Origin: Streptomyces regalis
GTDB taxonomy: Bacteria > Actinomycetota > Actinomycetes > Streptomycetales > Streptomycetaceae
Length of the DNA stretch: 52,270 nucleotides
Assembly (NCBI RefSeq): GCF_001509475.1
Contig: NZ_LLZG01000371.1
Span: 1 to 52,270 of the forward strand
Direction of reading: 5' to 3'
Below the pieces are notes generated by a model that had not been told where the DNA came from, searched no databases, and saw only the letters and a program-made list of their open reading frames with translations. The position numbers and the translations under genes are program-made. Positions 18,513 through 28,650 of the stretch are shown in pieces. Each line of letters starts with the position of its first letter. Position 1 is the first letter of the stretch.

Positions 18513-19100
18513 TCAGACGCGGAACGGGAAGCCGTACAGGTGCAGGGCGACGTTCTCGCGCCCTTCGGTCTCGCCGGCGGCCTCACGGGCGCGCCCCTGC
18601 TCGTCGTACCTCTTGAGCACGTCGTGCAGGTCCTTCTTCAGCTCGGCCAGTTCGCCGGCCGTGAGTCGCAGCAGCGACTCGGAGTCGTATGCGGCCGCGC
18701 TCCACTCCGGGCCCCAGTGGGCGCGCTCGTCGAGGTAGGTGCGGTACATCTCGGAGCGCTGTTCCTGGAAGAGCCGCGACGCCGCGAGGTGGGCGGCCAC
18801 CTTCTCGGGGGCGCCCTGGAAGTCCTTGTCGCGGACGGTGACGCCCTGCGAGGCCGGCTGCCACCAGCGCTCCCGGGCGTCGCCGCTGCGCGGTTCGGCC
18901 TCCTCGACGAGGCCGTGCTCGGCGAGCTTGCGCAGGTGGTAACTGACCAGGGACACGGCTTCGTCCACCTGCTCGGCGAGCTGCGAGGCGGTCGCCGCCT
19001 CGGCCACGAACAGCAGGCGGTAGAGCTTCATGCGCAGCGGGTGCGCCAGGGCTTTGAGCGTGCCCAGGTCGGTGATCTGGCGGTTCTCCTTGCTTGCCAT
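18513..19100 (-). CDS. ArsR-type winged-helix transcriptional regulator
   Basis: A 195-residue regulator. Residues 10-80 form a winged helix with LGTLKALAHPLRMKLYRLL, then a recognition region ATASQLAEQVDEAVSLVSYH. The C-terminal half (about 100-175) is helical and may bind a ligand or dimerise. No metal-binding cysteine set typical of ArsR/SmtB sensors is seen; the only ligand hints are histidines, so this looks like an HTH_20-type regulator. ATG 19100 (MASKENRQ) is preceded by GGTGGGGGTC. A longer start would run through the operator. It probably represses itself and the downstream MFS gene. Confidence 0.87.
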   Translation of the reverse strand: MASKENRQITDLGTLKALAHPLRMKLYRLLFVAEAATASQLAEQVDEAVSLVSYHLRKLAEHGLVEEAEPRSGDARERWWQPASQGVTVRDKDFQGAPEKVAAHLAASRLFQEQRSEMYRTYLDERAHWGPEWSAAAYDSESLLRLTAGELAELKKDLHDVLKRYDEQGRAREAAGETEGRENVALHLYGFPFRV

Positions 19101-19112
19101 GACCCCCACCGT

Positions 19113-19166
19113 AGATACGAAAGAAAACTTGCGCAATATATTTTGCGCAACTTCTCTTTCGTATCT
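19113..19166 (-). promoter_or_regulatory. 54-bp palindromic operator/promoter of the regulator-MFS operon
   Basis: Outer arms AGATACGAAAGA (19113-19124) and TCTTTCGTATCT (19155-19166) are perfect inverted repeats. Inside lie two copies of the 8-bp palindrome TTGCGCAA (19129-19136 and 19143-19150) around TATATT. All are centred on 19139.5. The AT-rich centre could serve as a -10 element. The site starts 12 bases upstream of the regulator, as expected for autoregulation. Confidence 0.75.
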
Positions 19167-19173
19167 GCACATG

Positions 19174-19202
19174 AGAAAGCCCCGGCCTGTTCGACCGGGG
19201 CT
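19174..19202 (-). terminator. Terminator after hisF
   Basis: Arms AGCCCCGG (19178-19185) and CCGGGGCT (19195-19202) followed on the minus strand by TTTCTC. It lies 17 bases after the hisF stop and ends the his operon. Confidence 0.8.
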
Positions 19203-19218
19203 CGGCTCGGGCTCCTCC

Positions 19219-19974
19219 TCAGCGGACCCGGTGGCCCGCCTCCCGCAACGCCTGCTTCACCTCGCCGATCCGCAGATCCCCGAAGTGGAACACCGACGCC
19301 GCGAGCACCGCGTCCGCGCCCGCCTCGACGGCCGGCGCGAAGTCGGCGAGCTTGCCGGCGCCGCCGGAGGCGATGACGGGGACGGTCACGTGCTTGCGCA
19401 CCGCCTCGATCATCTCGATGTCGTAGCCGTCTTTGGTGCCGTCCGCGTCCATCGAGTTGAGCAGGATCTCGCCCGCGCCCAGCTCGGCGGCCCGGTGCGC
19501 CCACTCGACGGCGTCGATGCCGGTGCCCTTGCGGCCGCCGTGGGTGGTGACCTCGAAGGTGCCCTCCGGAGTGCGCCGCGCGTCCACCGACAGCACCAGC
19601 ACCTGCCGCCCGAAGCGCTCGGCGATCTCGCGGATCAGGTCCGGGCGGGCGATCGCGGCGGTGTTCACGCCCACCTTGTCGGCACCGGCCCGCAGCAGCT
19701 TGTCCACGTCCTCGGCCGTGCGGACGCCGCCGCCGACCGTCAGCGGGATGAACACCTGCTCGGCGGTCCGGCGCACCACGTCGTACGTGGTCTCGCGGTT
19801 GCCCGACGAAGCGGTGATGTCCAGGAACGTCAGCTCGTCGGCGCCCTCGGCGTCGTACACCTTGGCCATTTCGACGGGGTCGCCCGCGTCGCGCAGGTTC
19901 TGGAAGTTGACGCCCTTGACGACCCGGCCGTTGTCCACGTCCAGGCAGGGGATGACTCGGACCGCCAGGGTCAT
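19219..19974 (-). CDS. hisF: Imidazole glycerol phosphate synthase subunit HisF (cyclase)
   Basis: A 251-residue TIM barrel that uses ammonia from HisH to turn PRFAR into imidazole glycerol phosphate and AICAR. The two catalytic aspartates are in [10 protein letters not shown] (about residue 12) and LVLSVDARR (about 130). The phosphate loops LTVGGGVR and VIASGGAG are intact. ATG 19974 lies 14 bases after the ridA stop. It is the last gene of the his operon and is followed by a terminator. Confidence 0.96.
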   Translation of the reverse strand: MTLAVRVIPCLDVDNGRVVKGVNFQNLRDAGDPVEMAKVYDAEGADELTFLDITASSGNRETTYDVVRRTAEQVFIPLTVGGGVRTAEDVDKLLRAGADKVGVNTAAIARPDLIREIAERFGRQVLVLSVDARRTPEGTFEVTTHGGRKGTGIDAVEWAHRAAELGAGEILLNSMDADGTKDGYDIEMIEAVRKHVTVPVIASGGAGKLADFAPAVEAGADAVLAASVFHFGDLRIGEVKQALREAGHRVR

Positions 19975-19987
19975 GAAACCGGCTCCT

Positions 19988-20383
19988 CTAACGTCCTCTG
20001 AATGCTTCTATTTCCACTTCGACCAGGATGCGCGAGTCCACGAAACCCTCCACGACGAGCAACGTCGTGACCGGGCGCACCGTGTCGAAGAACTCCTTGT
20101 GGGCCCGGCCCACGGCGTCCACGTCCCGCGCGTGGGTCAGGTACATCCTGGTACGGATCACGGACTCGACGCCGAGTCCGAACTCGCCGAGTGCCTCCAC
20201 CGCGCTGGTGAAGGCCACCTTGGCCTGCTCGTACGGGTCGCCCTCGCCGTACAGGATGTCGCCCTTGAAGGAGGTCGTACCCCCCACCAGGACGCGGTCC
20301 CCCGCCGCGACGGCACGTGCGAAACCGAAGGACTCTTCCCAGGGACTTCCGCTCTGCACGCGCCGCACGGCATCGGACGTCAT
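19988..20383 (-). CDS. RidA family protein
   Basis: A 131-residue RidA/YjgF/YER057c member, a small trimeric fold that hydrolyses reactive enamine/imine intermediates in many bacteria. The key arginine lies in [12 protein letters not shown], and the C-terminal VEIEAF strand is typical. [11 protein letters not shown] matches the family helix. ATG 20383 overlaps the hisA stop (ATGA), so it is coupled to hisA. Whether it protects a histidine-pathway step or only rides in the operon cannot be told. Confidence 0.88.
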   Translation of the reverse strand: MTSDAVRRVQSGSPWEESFGFARAVAAGDRVLVGGTTSFKGDILYGEGDPYEQAKVAFTSAVEALGEFGLGVESVIRTRMYLTHARDVDAVGRAHKEFFDTVRPVTTLLVVEGFVDSRILVEVEIEAFRGR

Positions 20384-21105
20384 GACGACACAGCCTCCAA
20401 GGCCTCTTCCAGGGTGAACGCCTTCGCGTACAGGGCCTTCCCGACGATGGAGCCCTCGACACCGAGCGGCACCAGCTCGGCGATGGCCCGCAGGTCGTCC
20501 AGGGACGAGACACCGCCGGAGGCGACCACCGGGCGGTCCGTCGCCGCGCAGACGTTCTTCAGCAGCTCCAGGTTCGGGCCCTGGAGCGTGCCGTCCTTGG
20601 CGATGTCCGTGACGACGTAGCGGGCGCAGCCCTCGCTGTTGAGGCGCTCCAGGGTCTCGTAGAGGTCGCCGCCGTCGCGGGTCCAGCCGCGGCCGCGCAG
20701 GGTCGTGCCGCGTACGTCGAGGCCGACGGCGATCTTGTCGCCGTGCTCGGCGATGACCTTGGCGACCCACTCGGGGGTCTCCAGGGCGGCCGTACCGAGG
20801 TTCACGCGCGTGCAGCCGGTGGCGAGCGCGGCGGCCAGGGAGGCGTCGTCGCGGATGCCGCCGGACAGCTCCACCTTGATGTCCATCGCCTTCGCGACCT
20901 CGGCGATCAGCTCACGGTTGTCGCCGGTGCCGAAGGCGGCGTCCAGGTCGACCAGGTGCAGCCACTCGGCGCCGGACCGCTGCCAGGCGAGGGCGGCCTC
21001 CAGGGGGGAGCCGTACGACGTCTCCGTGCCGGACTCGCCGTGCACGAGGCGGACGGCCTGGCCGTCGCGGACGTCGACGGCGGGGAGGAGTTCGAGCTTG
21101 GCCAT
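20380..21105 (-). CDS. priA: Bifunctional HisA/TrpF isomerase PriA
   Basis: A 241-residue TIM barrel of the HisA type. The catalytic aspartates are in [14 protein letters not shown] (about residue 11) and [14 protein letters not shown] (about 171). Actinobacteria usually lack trpF, and their HisA (PriA) isomerises both ProFAR and phosphoribosyl-anthranilate; no trpF is seen in the trp cluster here, which agrees. ATG 21105 follows TAGAGAC. It lies 4 bases after hisH and overlaps ridA. Confidence 0.93.
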   Translation of the reverse strand: MAKLELLPAVDVRDGQAVRLVHGESGTETSYGSPLEAALAWQRSGAEWLHLVDLDAAFGTGDNRELIAEVAKAMDIKVELSGGIRDDASLAAALATGCTRVNLGTAALETPEWVAKVIAEHGDKIAVGLDVRGTTLRGRGWTRDGGDLYETLERLNSEGCARYVVTDIAKDGTLQGPNLELLKNVCAATDRPVVASGGVSSLDDLRAIAELVPLGVEGSIVGKALYAKAFTLEEALEAVSS

Positions 21106-21109
21106 GTCT

Positions 21110-21754
21110 CTACAGGGTTCCGATCCAGTTGGTGAGCAGCTGCGCTCCGGCGTCGCCGGACTTCTCGGGGTGGAACTGCGTGGCCCACAGGGCGCCGTTC
21201 TCCACGGCGGCCACGAAGGGCTTGCCATGCGTCGACCAGGTGACCTTGGGAGCCTGCATCAGCGGGTTGTGCACCTCCAGGGCCCAGTCGTGGACCGCGT
21301 AGGAGTGCACGAAGTAGAAGCGCGCGTCCGCGTCCAGACCGGCGAACAGCTCGGTGCCGGCCGCCACGTCCACGGTGTTCCAGCCCATGTGGGGCACGAT
21401 GTCGGCCTGCAGCGGCTCGACCGAGCCGGGCCACTCGCCGAGGCCCTCGGTCTCGACGCCGTGCTCGATGCCCCGCGCGAAGAGGATCTGCATGCCGACG
21501 CAGATGCCCATCACCGGGCGCCCGCCGGCCAGCCGCCGCTCGACGACCCAGTCGCCGCGCGCCTCCGTCAGACCCTGCATGCAGGCCGCGAAGGCACCGA
21601 CGCCGGGCACCAGCAGGCCGTCGGCGTTCATGGCCTTGTCGAAGTCACGCGTGATCTCGACATCGGCTCCCGCGCGCGCGAGGGCGCGTTCGGCGGAGCG
21701 GACGTTGCCGAAGCCGTAGTCGAAGACCACGACCTTCTTCGAGACGGTGCTCAT
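21110..21754 (-). CDS. hisH: Imidazole glycerol phosphate synthase subunit HisH (glutaminase)
   Basis: A 214-residue class I glutamine amidotransferase that supplies ammonia to HisF. The nucleophile cysteine is in [10 protein letters not shown] (about residue 87) and the His-Glu pair in [20 protein letters not shown] at the N-terminus and VPGVGAF are typical. ATG 21754 has GGAGGTGTGGAACTG upstream, and the ATG overlaps the stop of the small membrane protein (TGATG). Confidence 0.95.
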   Translation of the reverse strand: MSTVSKKVVVFDYGFGNVRSAERALARAGADVEITRDFDKAMNADGLLVPGVGAFAACMQGLTEARGDWVVERRLAGGRPVMGICVGMQILFARGIEHGVETEGLGEWPGSVEPLQADIVPHMGWNTVDVAAGTELFAGLDADARFYFVHSYAVHDWALEVHNPLMQAPKVTWSTHGKPFVAAVENGALWATQFHPEKSGDAGAQLLTNWIGTL

Positions 21755-21918
21755 CAGTTCCACACCTCCAGCCTCAGGATGCCCGCGACGAGACACATCG
21801 CGGCGCCGATCGACAGCAGCACGATGAGGCTCCTCGGCATCTGCTGCTTGGCGAAGGAGATGATCCCGCCGACGAGGAAGAGACCCACGACGATCAGGAC
21901 CGTGGACAGGCCGTTCAC
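21754..21918 (-). CDS. Small membrane protein in the his operon
   Basis: A 54-residue protein with two hydrophobic segments (about 5-20 and 30-48), starting [18 protein letters not shown], with the basic turn AKQQMPRS between them. GTG 21918 overlaps the hisB stop, and its own stop overlaps the hisH start, so it is translated as part of the operon. A small protein at this place is usual in Streptomyces his operons. I do not recognise a function. Confidence 0.75.
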   Translation of the reverse strand: MNGLSTVLIVVGLFLVGGIISFAKQQMPRSLIVLLSIGAAMCLVAGILRLEVWN

Positions 21919-22508
21919 AGCGCGCCCTTCGTGGAGGGCAGGATGCCGGCCGCGCGCGGGTCGCGCTCGGAGGCGTACCGCAGGGCCCGGGCCAGCGCCT
22001 TGAACTGGCACTCCACGATGTGGTGGGCGTTGCGCCCGTACGGCACGTGCACGTGCAGCGCGATCTGGGCCTGGGCGACGAAGGACTCCAGGATGTGCCG
22101 GGTCATCGTGGTGTCGTACTCGCCGATCATCGGCGCCATGTTCTCGGGCTCGGTGTGCACGAGGTAGGGGCGGCCGGACAGGTCGACGGTGACCTGGGCG
22201 AGGGACTCGTCCAGCGGGACCGTGCAGTTGCCGAATCGATAAATCCCCACCTTGTCGCCGAGCGCCTGCTTGAAGGCGGCGCCCAGCGCGAGGGCGGTGT
22301 CCTCGATGGTGTGGTGCGAGTCGATGTGCAGGTCACCCTCGGTCTTCACGGTCAGGTCGAACAGACCGTGCCGGCCGAGCTGGTCGAGCATGTGGTCGTA
22401 GAAACCGACGCCGGTCGACACATCGACCTTGCCACTGCCGTCGAGATCGATCTCGACGAGCACCGAGGTCTCCTTGGTGACTCGCTCCACGCGTCCTACG
22501 CGGTTCAT
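21915..22508 (-). CDS. hisB: Imidazoleglycerol-phosphate dehydratase
   Basis: A 197-residue monofunctional HisB that removes water from imidazole glycerol phosphate. The two manganese-binding repeats [14 protein letters not shown] (about 65-78) and GRNAHHIVE (about 163) are present, along with [18 protein letters not shown]. There is no fused phosphatase domain, as expected outside enteric bacteria. ATG 22508 overlaps the hisC stop. Confidence 0.96.
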   Translation of the reverse strand: MNRVGRVERVTKETSVLVEIDLDGSGKVDVSTGVGFYDHMLDQLGRHGLFDLTVKTEGDLHIDSHHTIEDTALALGAAFKQALGDKVGIYRFGNCTVPLDESLAQVTVDLSGRPYLVHTEPENMAPMIGEYDTTMTRHILESFVAQAQIALHVHVPYGRNAHHIVECQFKALARALRYASERDPRAAGILPSTKGAL

Positions 22509-23617
22509 GCGCTCTGCTCCTTCTTCAGTTCACGTACCGCGTCGAGGAACGCGTCGTTCTCCTGCGGGGTTCCGGCACTGACCCGCAGCCACCCCGGAAT
22601 GCCGTTGTCCCGGACCAGCACACCCCGGTCGAGGATCTTCTGCCAGGCGGTGTGGGAGTCCTCGAACAACCCGAACTGCACGAAGTTCGCGTCGGACTCC
22701 ACGACCGCGTATCCGGCCGCCCGCAACTCGCTCACCAGCCGGTCCCGCTCCGACTTCAGCTGCTCGACGTACTTGAGCAGCGTGTCGGTGTGCTCCAGGG
22801 CGGCCAGGGCGGTCGCCTGGGTGACGGCCGACAGGTGGTACGGCAGCCGTACGAGCTGGACGGCGTCCACCACGGCCGGGTGCGCGGCGAGATAGCCGAG
22901 GCGCAGGCCGGCCGCGCCGAAGGCCTTCGACATCGTCCGGGAGACGACGAGATTCGGCCGACCTTCGAGCAGCGGCAGCAGCGAGTCGCCGTGGCTGAAC
23001 TCGATGTACGCCTCGTCGACCACGACCATCGACGGCTTGGCCGCCTGCGCTGCCTCGTACAGCGCGAGGACCGTCTCGGGCGGAACCGCGTTGCCCGTGG
23101 GGTTGTTGGGCGTGGTGATGAACACGACGTCCGGCCGGTTCTCGGCGATCGCCTTCTCGGCGGCCACGAGGTCGATCGTGAAGTCCTCGTTGCGGGGACC
23201 GGAGATCCAGCCCGTGCCGGTGCCGCGCGAGATGAGCCCGTGCATCGAGTACGACGGCTCGAAGCCGATCGCCGTACGGCCCGGTCCGCCGAAGGTCTGC
23301 AGCAGCTGCTGGATGACCTCGTTGGAGCCGTTGGCCGCCCAGACGTTCGCGAGGCCCACCTCGTGACCGGACGTGTCCGTCAGGTACTTGGCGAGCTGGG
23401 TGCGCAGCTCGACCGCGTCCCGGTCGGGGTAGCGGTTGAGGTTGCGGGCCGCCTCGCGGACGCGCTCGGCGATGCGCTCGACCAGCGGCTCGGGCAGCGG
23501 GTAGGGGTTCTCGTTGGTGTTCAGCCGTACGGGGACGTCCAACTGGGGCGCGCCGTAGGGGGACTTTCCGCGCAGCTCGTCCCGTACGGGGAGATCGTCG
23601 ATCCTCACGTCGCTCAC
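22505..23617 (-). CDS. hisC: Histidinol-phosphate aminotransferase
   Basis: A 370-residue fold-type I PLP aminotransferase that transfers an amino group from glutamate to imidazole acetol phosphate. [11 protein letters not shown] marks the N-terminal substrate arm; the PLP lysine is in [17 protein letters not shown] (about 235). TPNNPTGN and VVDEAYIEF are also seen. GTG 23617 overlaps the hisD stop (GTGA). Confidence 0.96.
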   Translation of the reverse strand: MSDVRIDDLPVRDELRGKSPYGAPQLDVPVRLNTNENPYPLPEPLVERIAERVREAARNLNRYPDRDAVELRTQLAKYLTDTSGHEVGLANVWAANGSNEVIQQLLQTFGGPGRTAIGFEPSYSMHGLISRGTGTGWISGPRNEDFTIDLVAAEKAIAENRPDVVFITTPNNPTGNAVPPETVLALYEAAQAAKPSMVVVDEAYIEFSHGDSLLPLLEGRPNLVVSRTMSKAFGAAGLRLGYLAAHPAVVDAVQLVRLPYHLSAVTQATALAALEHTDTLLKYVEQLKSERDRLVSELRAAGYAVVESDANFVQFGLFEDSHTAWQKILDRGVLVRDNGIPGWLRVSAGTPQENDAFLDAVRELKKEQSA

Positions 23618-24939
23618 TTGCTCTCGGGCACCTTCCAACCGAACCTCGCCTTGATCGCCGCGCCGTGCGCGGGCAGGTCCTCCGCCTCCGCCAGCGTGAC
23701 CACGTGATGCGCGACGTCGGCCAGCGCGTCCTTCGTGTAGTCGACGATGTGGATGCCCCGGAGGAAGGACTGCACGGACAGCCCGGAGGAGTGGCAGGCG
23801 CAGCCGCCGGTCGGCAGCACGTGGTTGGACCCTGCGGCGTAGTCGCCGAGCGAGACCGGTGCCCAGGGGCCGATGAAGATCGCGCCGGCGTTGCGCACCC
23901 GGTCGGCCACGGCGGCCGCGTCGGCGGTCTGGATCTCCAGGTGCTCGGCGCCGTACGCGTCGACGACCCGCAGGCCCTCGTCGATGCCGTCGACGAGGAC
24001 GATCGCGGACTGCTTGCCCTTGAGGGCCGGGACGATCCGGTCGTCGATGTGCTTGCTGGCCGCGACCTGCGGCTCCAGCTCCTTCTCCACCGCGTCCGCG
24101 AGCTCGACGGAGTCGGTGACGAGGACGGCGGCGGCGAGCGGGTCGTGCTCGGCCTGGCTGATCAGGTCGGAGGCGACGTGCACCGGGTCGGCGGTGGAGT
24201 CGGCCAGGATCGCGATCTCGGTCGGGCCCGCCTCGGCGTCGATGCCGATCTTGCCCGTGAAGTAGCGCTTGGCGGCGGCGACCCAGATGTTGCCGGGGCC
24301 GGTGACCATGTTGGTGGGCGCGCAGGACTCGGTGCCGTACGCGAACATCGCGACGGCCGTGGCGCCGCCGGCGGCGTACACCTCGTCGACGCCGAGCAGC
24401 GCGCACGCGGCGAGGATCGTCGGGTGCGGGAGGCCGCCGAAGTCGGCCTGCGCCGGGGAGGCGAGGGCGAGGGACTCGACGCCGGCCTCCTGGGCCGGGA
24501 CGACGTTCATGATCACGGAGGACGGGTAGACGGCCCGCCCGCCGGGCGCGTACAGCCCGACCCGGTCGACCGGCACCCACTTCTCGGTGACCGAGCCGCC
24601 GGGCACGACCTGGGTGGTGTGCGTCGTACGGCGCTGTTCGCGGTGGACGAGACGCGCGCGCCGGATGGACTCCTCCAGGGCCGCGCGCACGGCCGGGTCG
24701 AGCTCCTCCAACGCGCGCGTGAGCGCCGCGGCCGGCACCCGCACCTGGTCGAGCCTGACCCCGTCGAACTTCTCGGCGAAGTCGATCAGCGCCGCGTCGC
24801 CCCGATGATGCACGGCCTCGCAGATCGGACGCACCTTCTCCAGGGCGGTCGATACGTCGAAGTCGGCTCGGGGCAGCAGGTCGCGCAGGGCGGGGCCCTC
24901 GGGAAGGGCGTCGCCGCGCAGATCGATTCGGGAGATCAC
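23614..24939 (-). CDS. hisD: Histidinol dehydrogenase
   Basis: A 441-residue zinc enzyme that oxidises histidinol to histidine with two NAD+. Family motifs include [44 protein letters not shown], and the C-terminal [18 protein letters not shown]. The GTG start at 24939 ([10 protein letters not shown]) fits family length; the frame is open further upstream but reads non-homologous sequence. It is the first gene of the his operon; the 179 bases before it are shared with the divergent gene at 25119. Confidence 0.96.
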   Translation of the reverse strand: MISRIDLRGDALPEGPALRDLLPRADFDVSTALEKVRPICEAVHHRGDAALIDFAEKFDGVRLDQVRVPAAALTRALEELDPAVRAALEESIRRARLVHREQRRTTHTTQVVPGGSVTEKWVPVDRVGLYAPGGRAVYPSSVIMNVVPAQEAGVESLALASPAQADFGGLPHPTILAACALLGVDEVYAAGGATAVAMFAYGTESCAPTNMVTGPGNIWVAAAKRYFTGKIGIDAEAGPTEIAILADSTADPVHVASDLISQAEHDPLAAAVLVTDSVELADAVEKELEPQVAASKHIDDRIVPALKGKQSAIVLVDGIDEGLRVVDAYGAEHLEIQTADAAAVADRVRNAGAIFIGPWAPVSLGDYAAGSNHVLPTGGCACHSSGLSVQSFLRGIHIVDYTKDALADVAHHVVTLAEAEDLPAHGAAIKARFGWKVPESK

Positions 24940-25118
24940 GGGCTCAATTCTCTCAGACCCGGGTCGCGAGCCGTCCGCGCATTCCAATGGCTGATACGCG
25001 GCGCCGCAGGAACCCGGAAGATCCCCTTCACGTCTAGCGTTCGGGGCGTTACTCAGCGGGCATGAACGGTTGTACGAAGGCAAATGACCCGCGAGTAGCC
25101 GGGGAGGAAGGAAAAGTT

Positions 25119-26702
25119 GTGACCGAGGGGGCCGGCATCCCGGACGGGGACGGGGACCTGCCGGACGGACTGACCGCTGCCGAGGCAGGCATGTGGCAGG
25201 CCTTCCGCAACGGCAGCGTGTACGACCTGAGCAATGGCGACACGGTCGTCGACGATCCGCACGGCGGGCATCCGTGGGGAGAGGAGCGGACCGTACGCGC
25301 GCGGATCATCTGCTGGCTGCTGCTGGACGGACCGCCGGCCCTCGCGGGCCGGGTGTCCTCGCTGAAGCTGGTCGGCGTGCGGATCAGCGACACGATGGAC
25401 CTCGCGGGCGGCACGGTGGTGCCGTACGTCGAGATGCGCGGCTGCCGCTTCGACCGGGAGATCCGGCTGCCGGAGGCCCACCTCACGACCGTACGGCTGG
25501 TGGACTGCTCGGTACCGCGCCTGGAGGCGGCCCGCGTGCACACCGAGGGCGACCTGCATCTGCCGCGCTGCCGCTTCCACAACGGCATCCGGCTCACCGA
25601 CGCGCAGATCGGCACGGATCTGCTGCTCAACCAGGCGATCGTGTACCGCGACCGCAGCGGCCGCTCGATCGCCGCGGACGGCATCAGCGTCGGCCAGGAC
25701 CTGCAGGCCGAGATGCTGGAGTCGCACGGCGAGCTGAGCCTGCGCGGCGCCAGCATCGGCGTGTCGCTCAGCCTGCGGGGCGCGCGGCTGGTCAACCCGT
25801 ACACCCGGCTCGCGCTGAACGCCCCCCAGCTGACCGTCGGGCGCACGCTGTATCTGACCCCGGCGGGCGTCGGCAGTCCGCTGCTGAGCGGCCGCACCCC
25901 CGCGCGCGGGACGCGCATCCAGCGGTTCGCCTGCCAGGGCGGGGTGCGGCTGGACGACGGGCGGTTCGGGGACGCGGTCGACCTGGAGCGGGCCCGGTTC
26001 ACCTTCAGTGACGAGCAGGGGCTGTCCCTGCGCCGCATCCAGACGCCCGAGCTGCGCTTCCTCGGGGAGCGGCCGGAGCGCGGCCGGGTGGTGCTGTCGG
26101 GGGCGCGGGTCGTCAACCTGATGGACCGGGCCGACGCCTGGCCGGGCCCGGGCCTGCTGCACATGGGCGGCTTCACCTACGAGAACCTCGTGCCGCGCGG
26201 CCCGTTCCCGCTGGAACGACGGCTGGAGTGGGTGGCCGCGGCGACCGCCGAGTACAACCCGGAGCCGTACGAGCTGCTGGCCACCGTCCTGCGCAACGGC
26301 GGTGAGGACGAGGACGCGCGCGAGGTGCTGCTCGCCAAGCAGCGCCGGCGCCGCGAGACGCTGCCGCCCGCGGCCAAGCTGTGGGGGTACGCGCAGGACT
26401 GGATGGTCGCCTACGGCTATCGGCCGGGCCGCGCCGCCGTGTGGATGGCGGTGCTGTGGGCGGCGAGTTCGGTGGCCTTCGTGTACGCCGACCCTCCGCC
26501 CCTGAAGGGCGGCGAGCATCCGACCTGGAGCCCGGCCCTGTTCGCCCTGGACCTGCTGCTGCCGGTCATCGACCTGGGCCAGGTCGGGTTCTGGCAGCTG
26601 AGCGGCGCCTGGCAGTGGCTGGCCGCGGCGATGATCCTGCTGGGCTGGATCCTGGCGACGACGGTGGCGGCGGGGGCGACACGCACGCTGCGGCGGAGCT
26701 GA
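25119..26702 (+). CDS. Pentapeptide-like repeat membrane protein (often called 'oxidoreductase')
   Basis: A 527-residue protein. Residues about 75-345 carry repeated short beta-strand units of the type [20 protein letters not shown], ending in L/I/F every five or so residues, which suggests a right-handed beta-helix. Near the C-terminus are two transmembrane helices (about 440-460 and 500-522), with a basic region [12 protein letters not shown] before them. Relatives in Streptomyces are labelled membrane-associated oxidoreductase, but no nucleotide- or flavin-binding motif is visible. GTG 25119 has GGAGGAAGG 7 bases upstream. It is transcribed away from hisD. Confidence 0.75.
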   Translation: MTEGAGIPDGDGDLPDGLTAAEAGMWQAFRNGSVYDLSNGDTVVDDPHGGHPWGEERTVRARIICWLLLDGPPALAGRVSSLKLVGVRISDTMDLAGGTVVPYVEMRGCRFDREIRLPEAHLTTVRLVDCSVPRLEAARVHTEGDLHLPRCRFHNGIRLTDAQIGTDLLLNQAIVYRDRSGRSIAADGISVGQDLQAEMLESHGELSLRGASIGVSLSLRGARLVNPYTRLALNAPQLTVGRTLYLTPAGVGSPLLSGRTPARGTRIQRFACQGGVRLDDGRFGDAVDLERARFTFSDEQGLSLRRIQTPELRFLGERPERGRVVLSGARVVNLMDRADAWPGPGLLHMGGFTYENLVPRGPFPLERRLEWVAAATAEYNPEPYELLATVLRNGGEDEDAREVLLAKQRRRRETLPPAAKLWGYAQDWMVAYGYRPGRAAVWMAVLWAASSVAFVYADPPPLKGGEHPTWSPALFALDLLLPVIDLGQVGFWQLSGAWQWLAAAMILLGWILATTVAAGATRTLRRS

Positions 26703-26827
26703 CACGGCTGAGGTGAATGCCGGACTGTTGTTGAACAGTTGACCTTTACCCGTTCTTGACCGATCCGTGTACAACTTTCCGCGGGTTGCCCGTTCCCTCT
26801 GGCGCGGGCGCGACCAGCGGACTTTCA

Positions 26828-27874
26828 ATGGTCGACACCATGGCTCTGCCGCTCCCGTTCGGCCGTGCGTCCCGGCCGACAAGGACCATAGAACACCCCG
26901 CCGTCGGGCTCCCCGCCGACGCCGAGGTGCTCCTCGACGCGCCCGACGACCGCCTCGGACCCGCGCTGGTCGCGGCCGGGCAGGGTGCGTACGAGGTCGC
27001 CGCGGAGTTGCTCGCGGCCACGCGGCTGAAGGCGCAGTGGGAGCGCCGCGACGGGTATGCCCTGCGCCTGGCCGCCTTCGCGCGCTCGCGGCCGGAGTGG
27101 CTGGAGGCCTGGTGCGCGGCCGCACCGCACGATCCGGACGCGCTGCTGGTCCGGGCCCAGCTGGCGGTGGACCGCGCCTGGCAGTCCCCTGCCCGGGCCG
27201 AGCTGCTGCGCGGGGTGAGCCCTCTGATCACCGCCGCCGCCCGCGCCGACGACCGCGACCCGGTGCCGTGGCGGATCGCCCTGGACCACGCGCGCGGCTC
27301 ACGCGCCGGGCACACGTACTTCGGGGAACTGTGGGAGGCGGCACTGCGCCGCGCTCCGCTCCACTACGGCTGCCATGTGGCGGCCCTGCGCTACCTCGCC
27401 TCGTCCTGGCACGGCTCCCACCGGGAGTGCCTCGACTTCGCCGACCGGGCCGCGCAGGACGCCCCGGCCGACTCCCTCGTACAGGCGCTGCCGACCCGGG
27501 CCGTCCTCGCCTACCTGAACGACGGCTGCGGTCCGGGCGTGCCGCCCGAGCGGCTGGCCACGGCGGCCGACCGCGCGATCGCGCTCTCCGCCCGCTTCCC
27601 GGCCGCCGACCTCTGGCCGGCCGCGGTCCGCAACAAGCTGACGTACGTCCTGGTACGGCTGGGCCGCTGGGAGGACGCCCTGGAGCAACTGCGCCTGATC
27701 GGCCCGTACGCAACCTCCTTCCCGTGGATCCGGTTCTCGGACGATCCGCTGGGCCGGTTCCTGGAGGTGCGCGACGAAGTGCGACAGCAGACGGCCTCCG
27801 CTCCGCCCCGGAGTGAGAGCGCCGGTCATCCACGGAGTGGGCGCGCCGGACGCGTTCACTCCGGCGACCACTAG
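26828..27874 (+). CDS. TPR-like hypothetical protein
   Basis: A 348-residue soluble protein of alpha-helical, alanine-rich composition, with pairs of helices resembling tetratricopeptide repeats, for example ALRRAPLHYGCHVAALRYLA and the LGRWEDALEQLRLIG segment near the C-terminus. The last 30 residues are Ser/Arg/Gly-rich and probably disordered. No enzyme motif is seen. ATG 26828 (MVDTMALPLPF) is used; ATG 26840 and an upstream ATG 26756 are also in frame and no strong ribosome site decides. Conserved in Streptomyces, function unknown. Confidence 0.65.
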   Translation: MVDTMALPLPFGRASRPTRTIEHPAVGLPADAEVLLDAPDDRLGPALVAAGQGAYEVAAELLAATRLKAQWERRDGYALRLAAFARSRPEWLEAWCAAAPHDPDALLVRAQLAVDRAWQSPARAELLRGVSPLITAAARADDRDPVPWRIALDHARGSRAGHTYFGELWEAALRRAPLHYGCHVAALRYLASSWHGSHRECLDFADRAAQDAPADSLVQALPTRAVLAYLNDGCGPGVPPERLATAADRAIALSARFPAADLWPAAVRNKLTYVLVRLGRWEDALEQLRLIGPYATSFPWIRFSDDPLGRFLEVRDEVRQQTASAPPRSESAGHPRSGRAGRVHSGDH

Positions 27875-27885
27875 GCTTTGGCGCC

Positions 27886-28623
27886 GTGACCGTCCGCCTT
27901 CCGCTCTTCCCCCTGAACTCGGTGCTGTTCCCGGGCCTCGTCCTCCCTCTGAACGTCTTCGAGGAGCGCTATCGCGCCATGATGCGCGACCTGCTGAAAA
28001 CCCCGGAGGAGGAACCGCGCCGTTTCGCCGTCGTGGCGATCCGTGACGGCCACGAGGTGGCCCAGAGCGCTCCCGGCATGCCGGACCCCACCTCCGTCCC
28101 CGAGCGCGGCCCGGCGGCGGGCTTCGGCCCGGACCCGCTCAAGGCCTTCCACGGGGTGGGCTGTGTGGCGGACGCCGCGACGATCCGGGAGCGGGCCGAC
28201 GGCACGTTCGAGGTGCTGGCGACGGGAACGACTCGCGTACGCCTGCTCTCGGTGGACGCGTCCGGCCCGTTCCTGACGGCGGAGCTGGAGGAACTGACGG
28301 AGGAGCCGGGCGACGAGGCGGGAGCGCTGGCGGAGGGGGTACTCCGCGCCTTCCGCCAGTACCAGAAGCGCCTGGCGGGCGCCCGCGAACGCTCGCTGTC
28401 CAGCACGGCCGACCTCCCCGACCAGCCCTCGGTCGTCTCCTACCTGGTGGCGGCCGCGATGATGCTGGACACCCCGACGAAGCAACGCCTGCTCCAGGCT
28501 CCGGACACCGCGTCCCGCCTGCGCGACGAACTGAAACTCCTTCGCACCGAGACCTCGATCCTCCGTACTCTGCCGTCGCTGCCGGCGTCGGACCTGACGC
28601 GCGGCCCGACGAGTCTCAACTGA
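27886..28623 (+). CDS. LON peptidase substrate-binding domain protein
   Basis: A 245-residue protein that consists of a Lon N-terminal (PUA-like) domain only: RLPLFPLNSVLFPGLVLPL at the start, then VFEERYRAMM and a helical C-terminal half. It lacks the AAA+ and protease domains of Lon, so it is a stand-alone substrate-binding homologue, perhaps an adaptor. GTG 27886 lies 12 bases after the previous stop, and the next gene starts 28 bases downstream, so the three may be cotranscribed. Confidence 0.88.
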   Translation: MTVRLPLFPLNSVLFPGLVLPLNVFEERYRAMMRDLLKTPEEEPRRFAVVAIRDGHEVAQSAPGMPDPTSVPERGPAAGFGPDPLKAFHGVGCVADAATIRERADGTFEVLATGTTRVRLLSVDASGPFLTAELEELTEEPGDEAGALAEGVLRAFRQYQKRLAGARERSLSSTADLPDQPSVVSYLVAAAMMLDTPTKQRLLQAPDTASRLRDELKLLRTETSILRTLPSLPASDLTRGPTSLN

Positions 28624-28650
28624 CATACGACCTCTGGGGAACCGGCCACC

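Noticed and set aside
26740..26776. TTGACC and TACAAC as a promoter for the TPR-like gene
   Set aside because: The spacer is 25 bases from the first TTGACC and 8 from the second, neither of which is usable.
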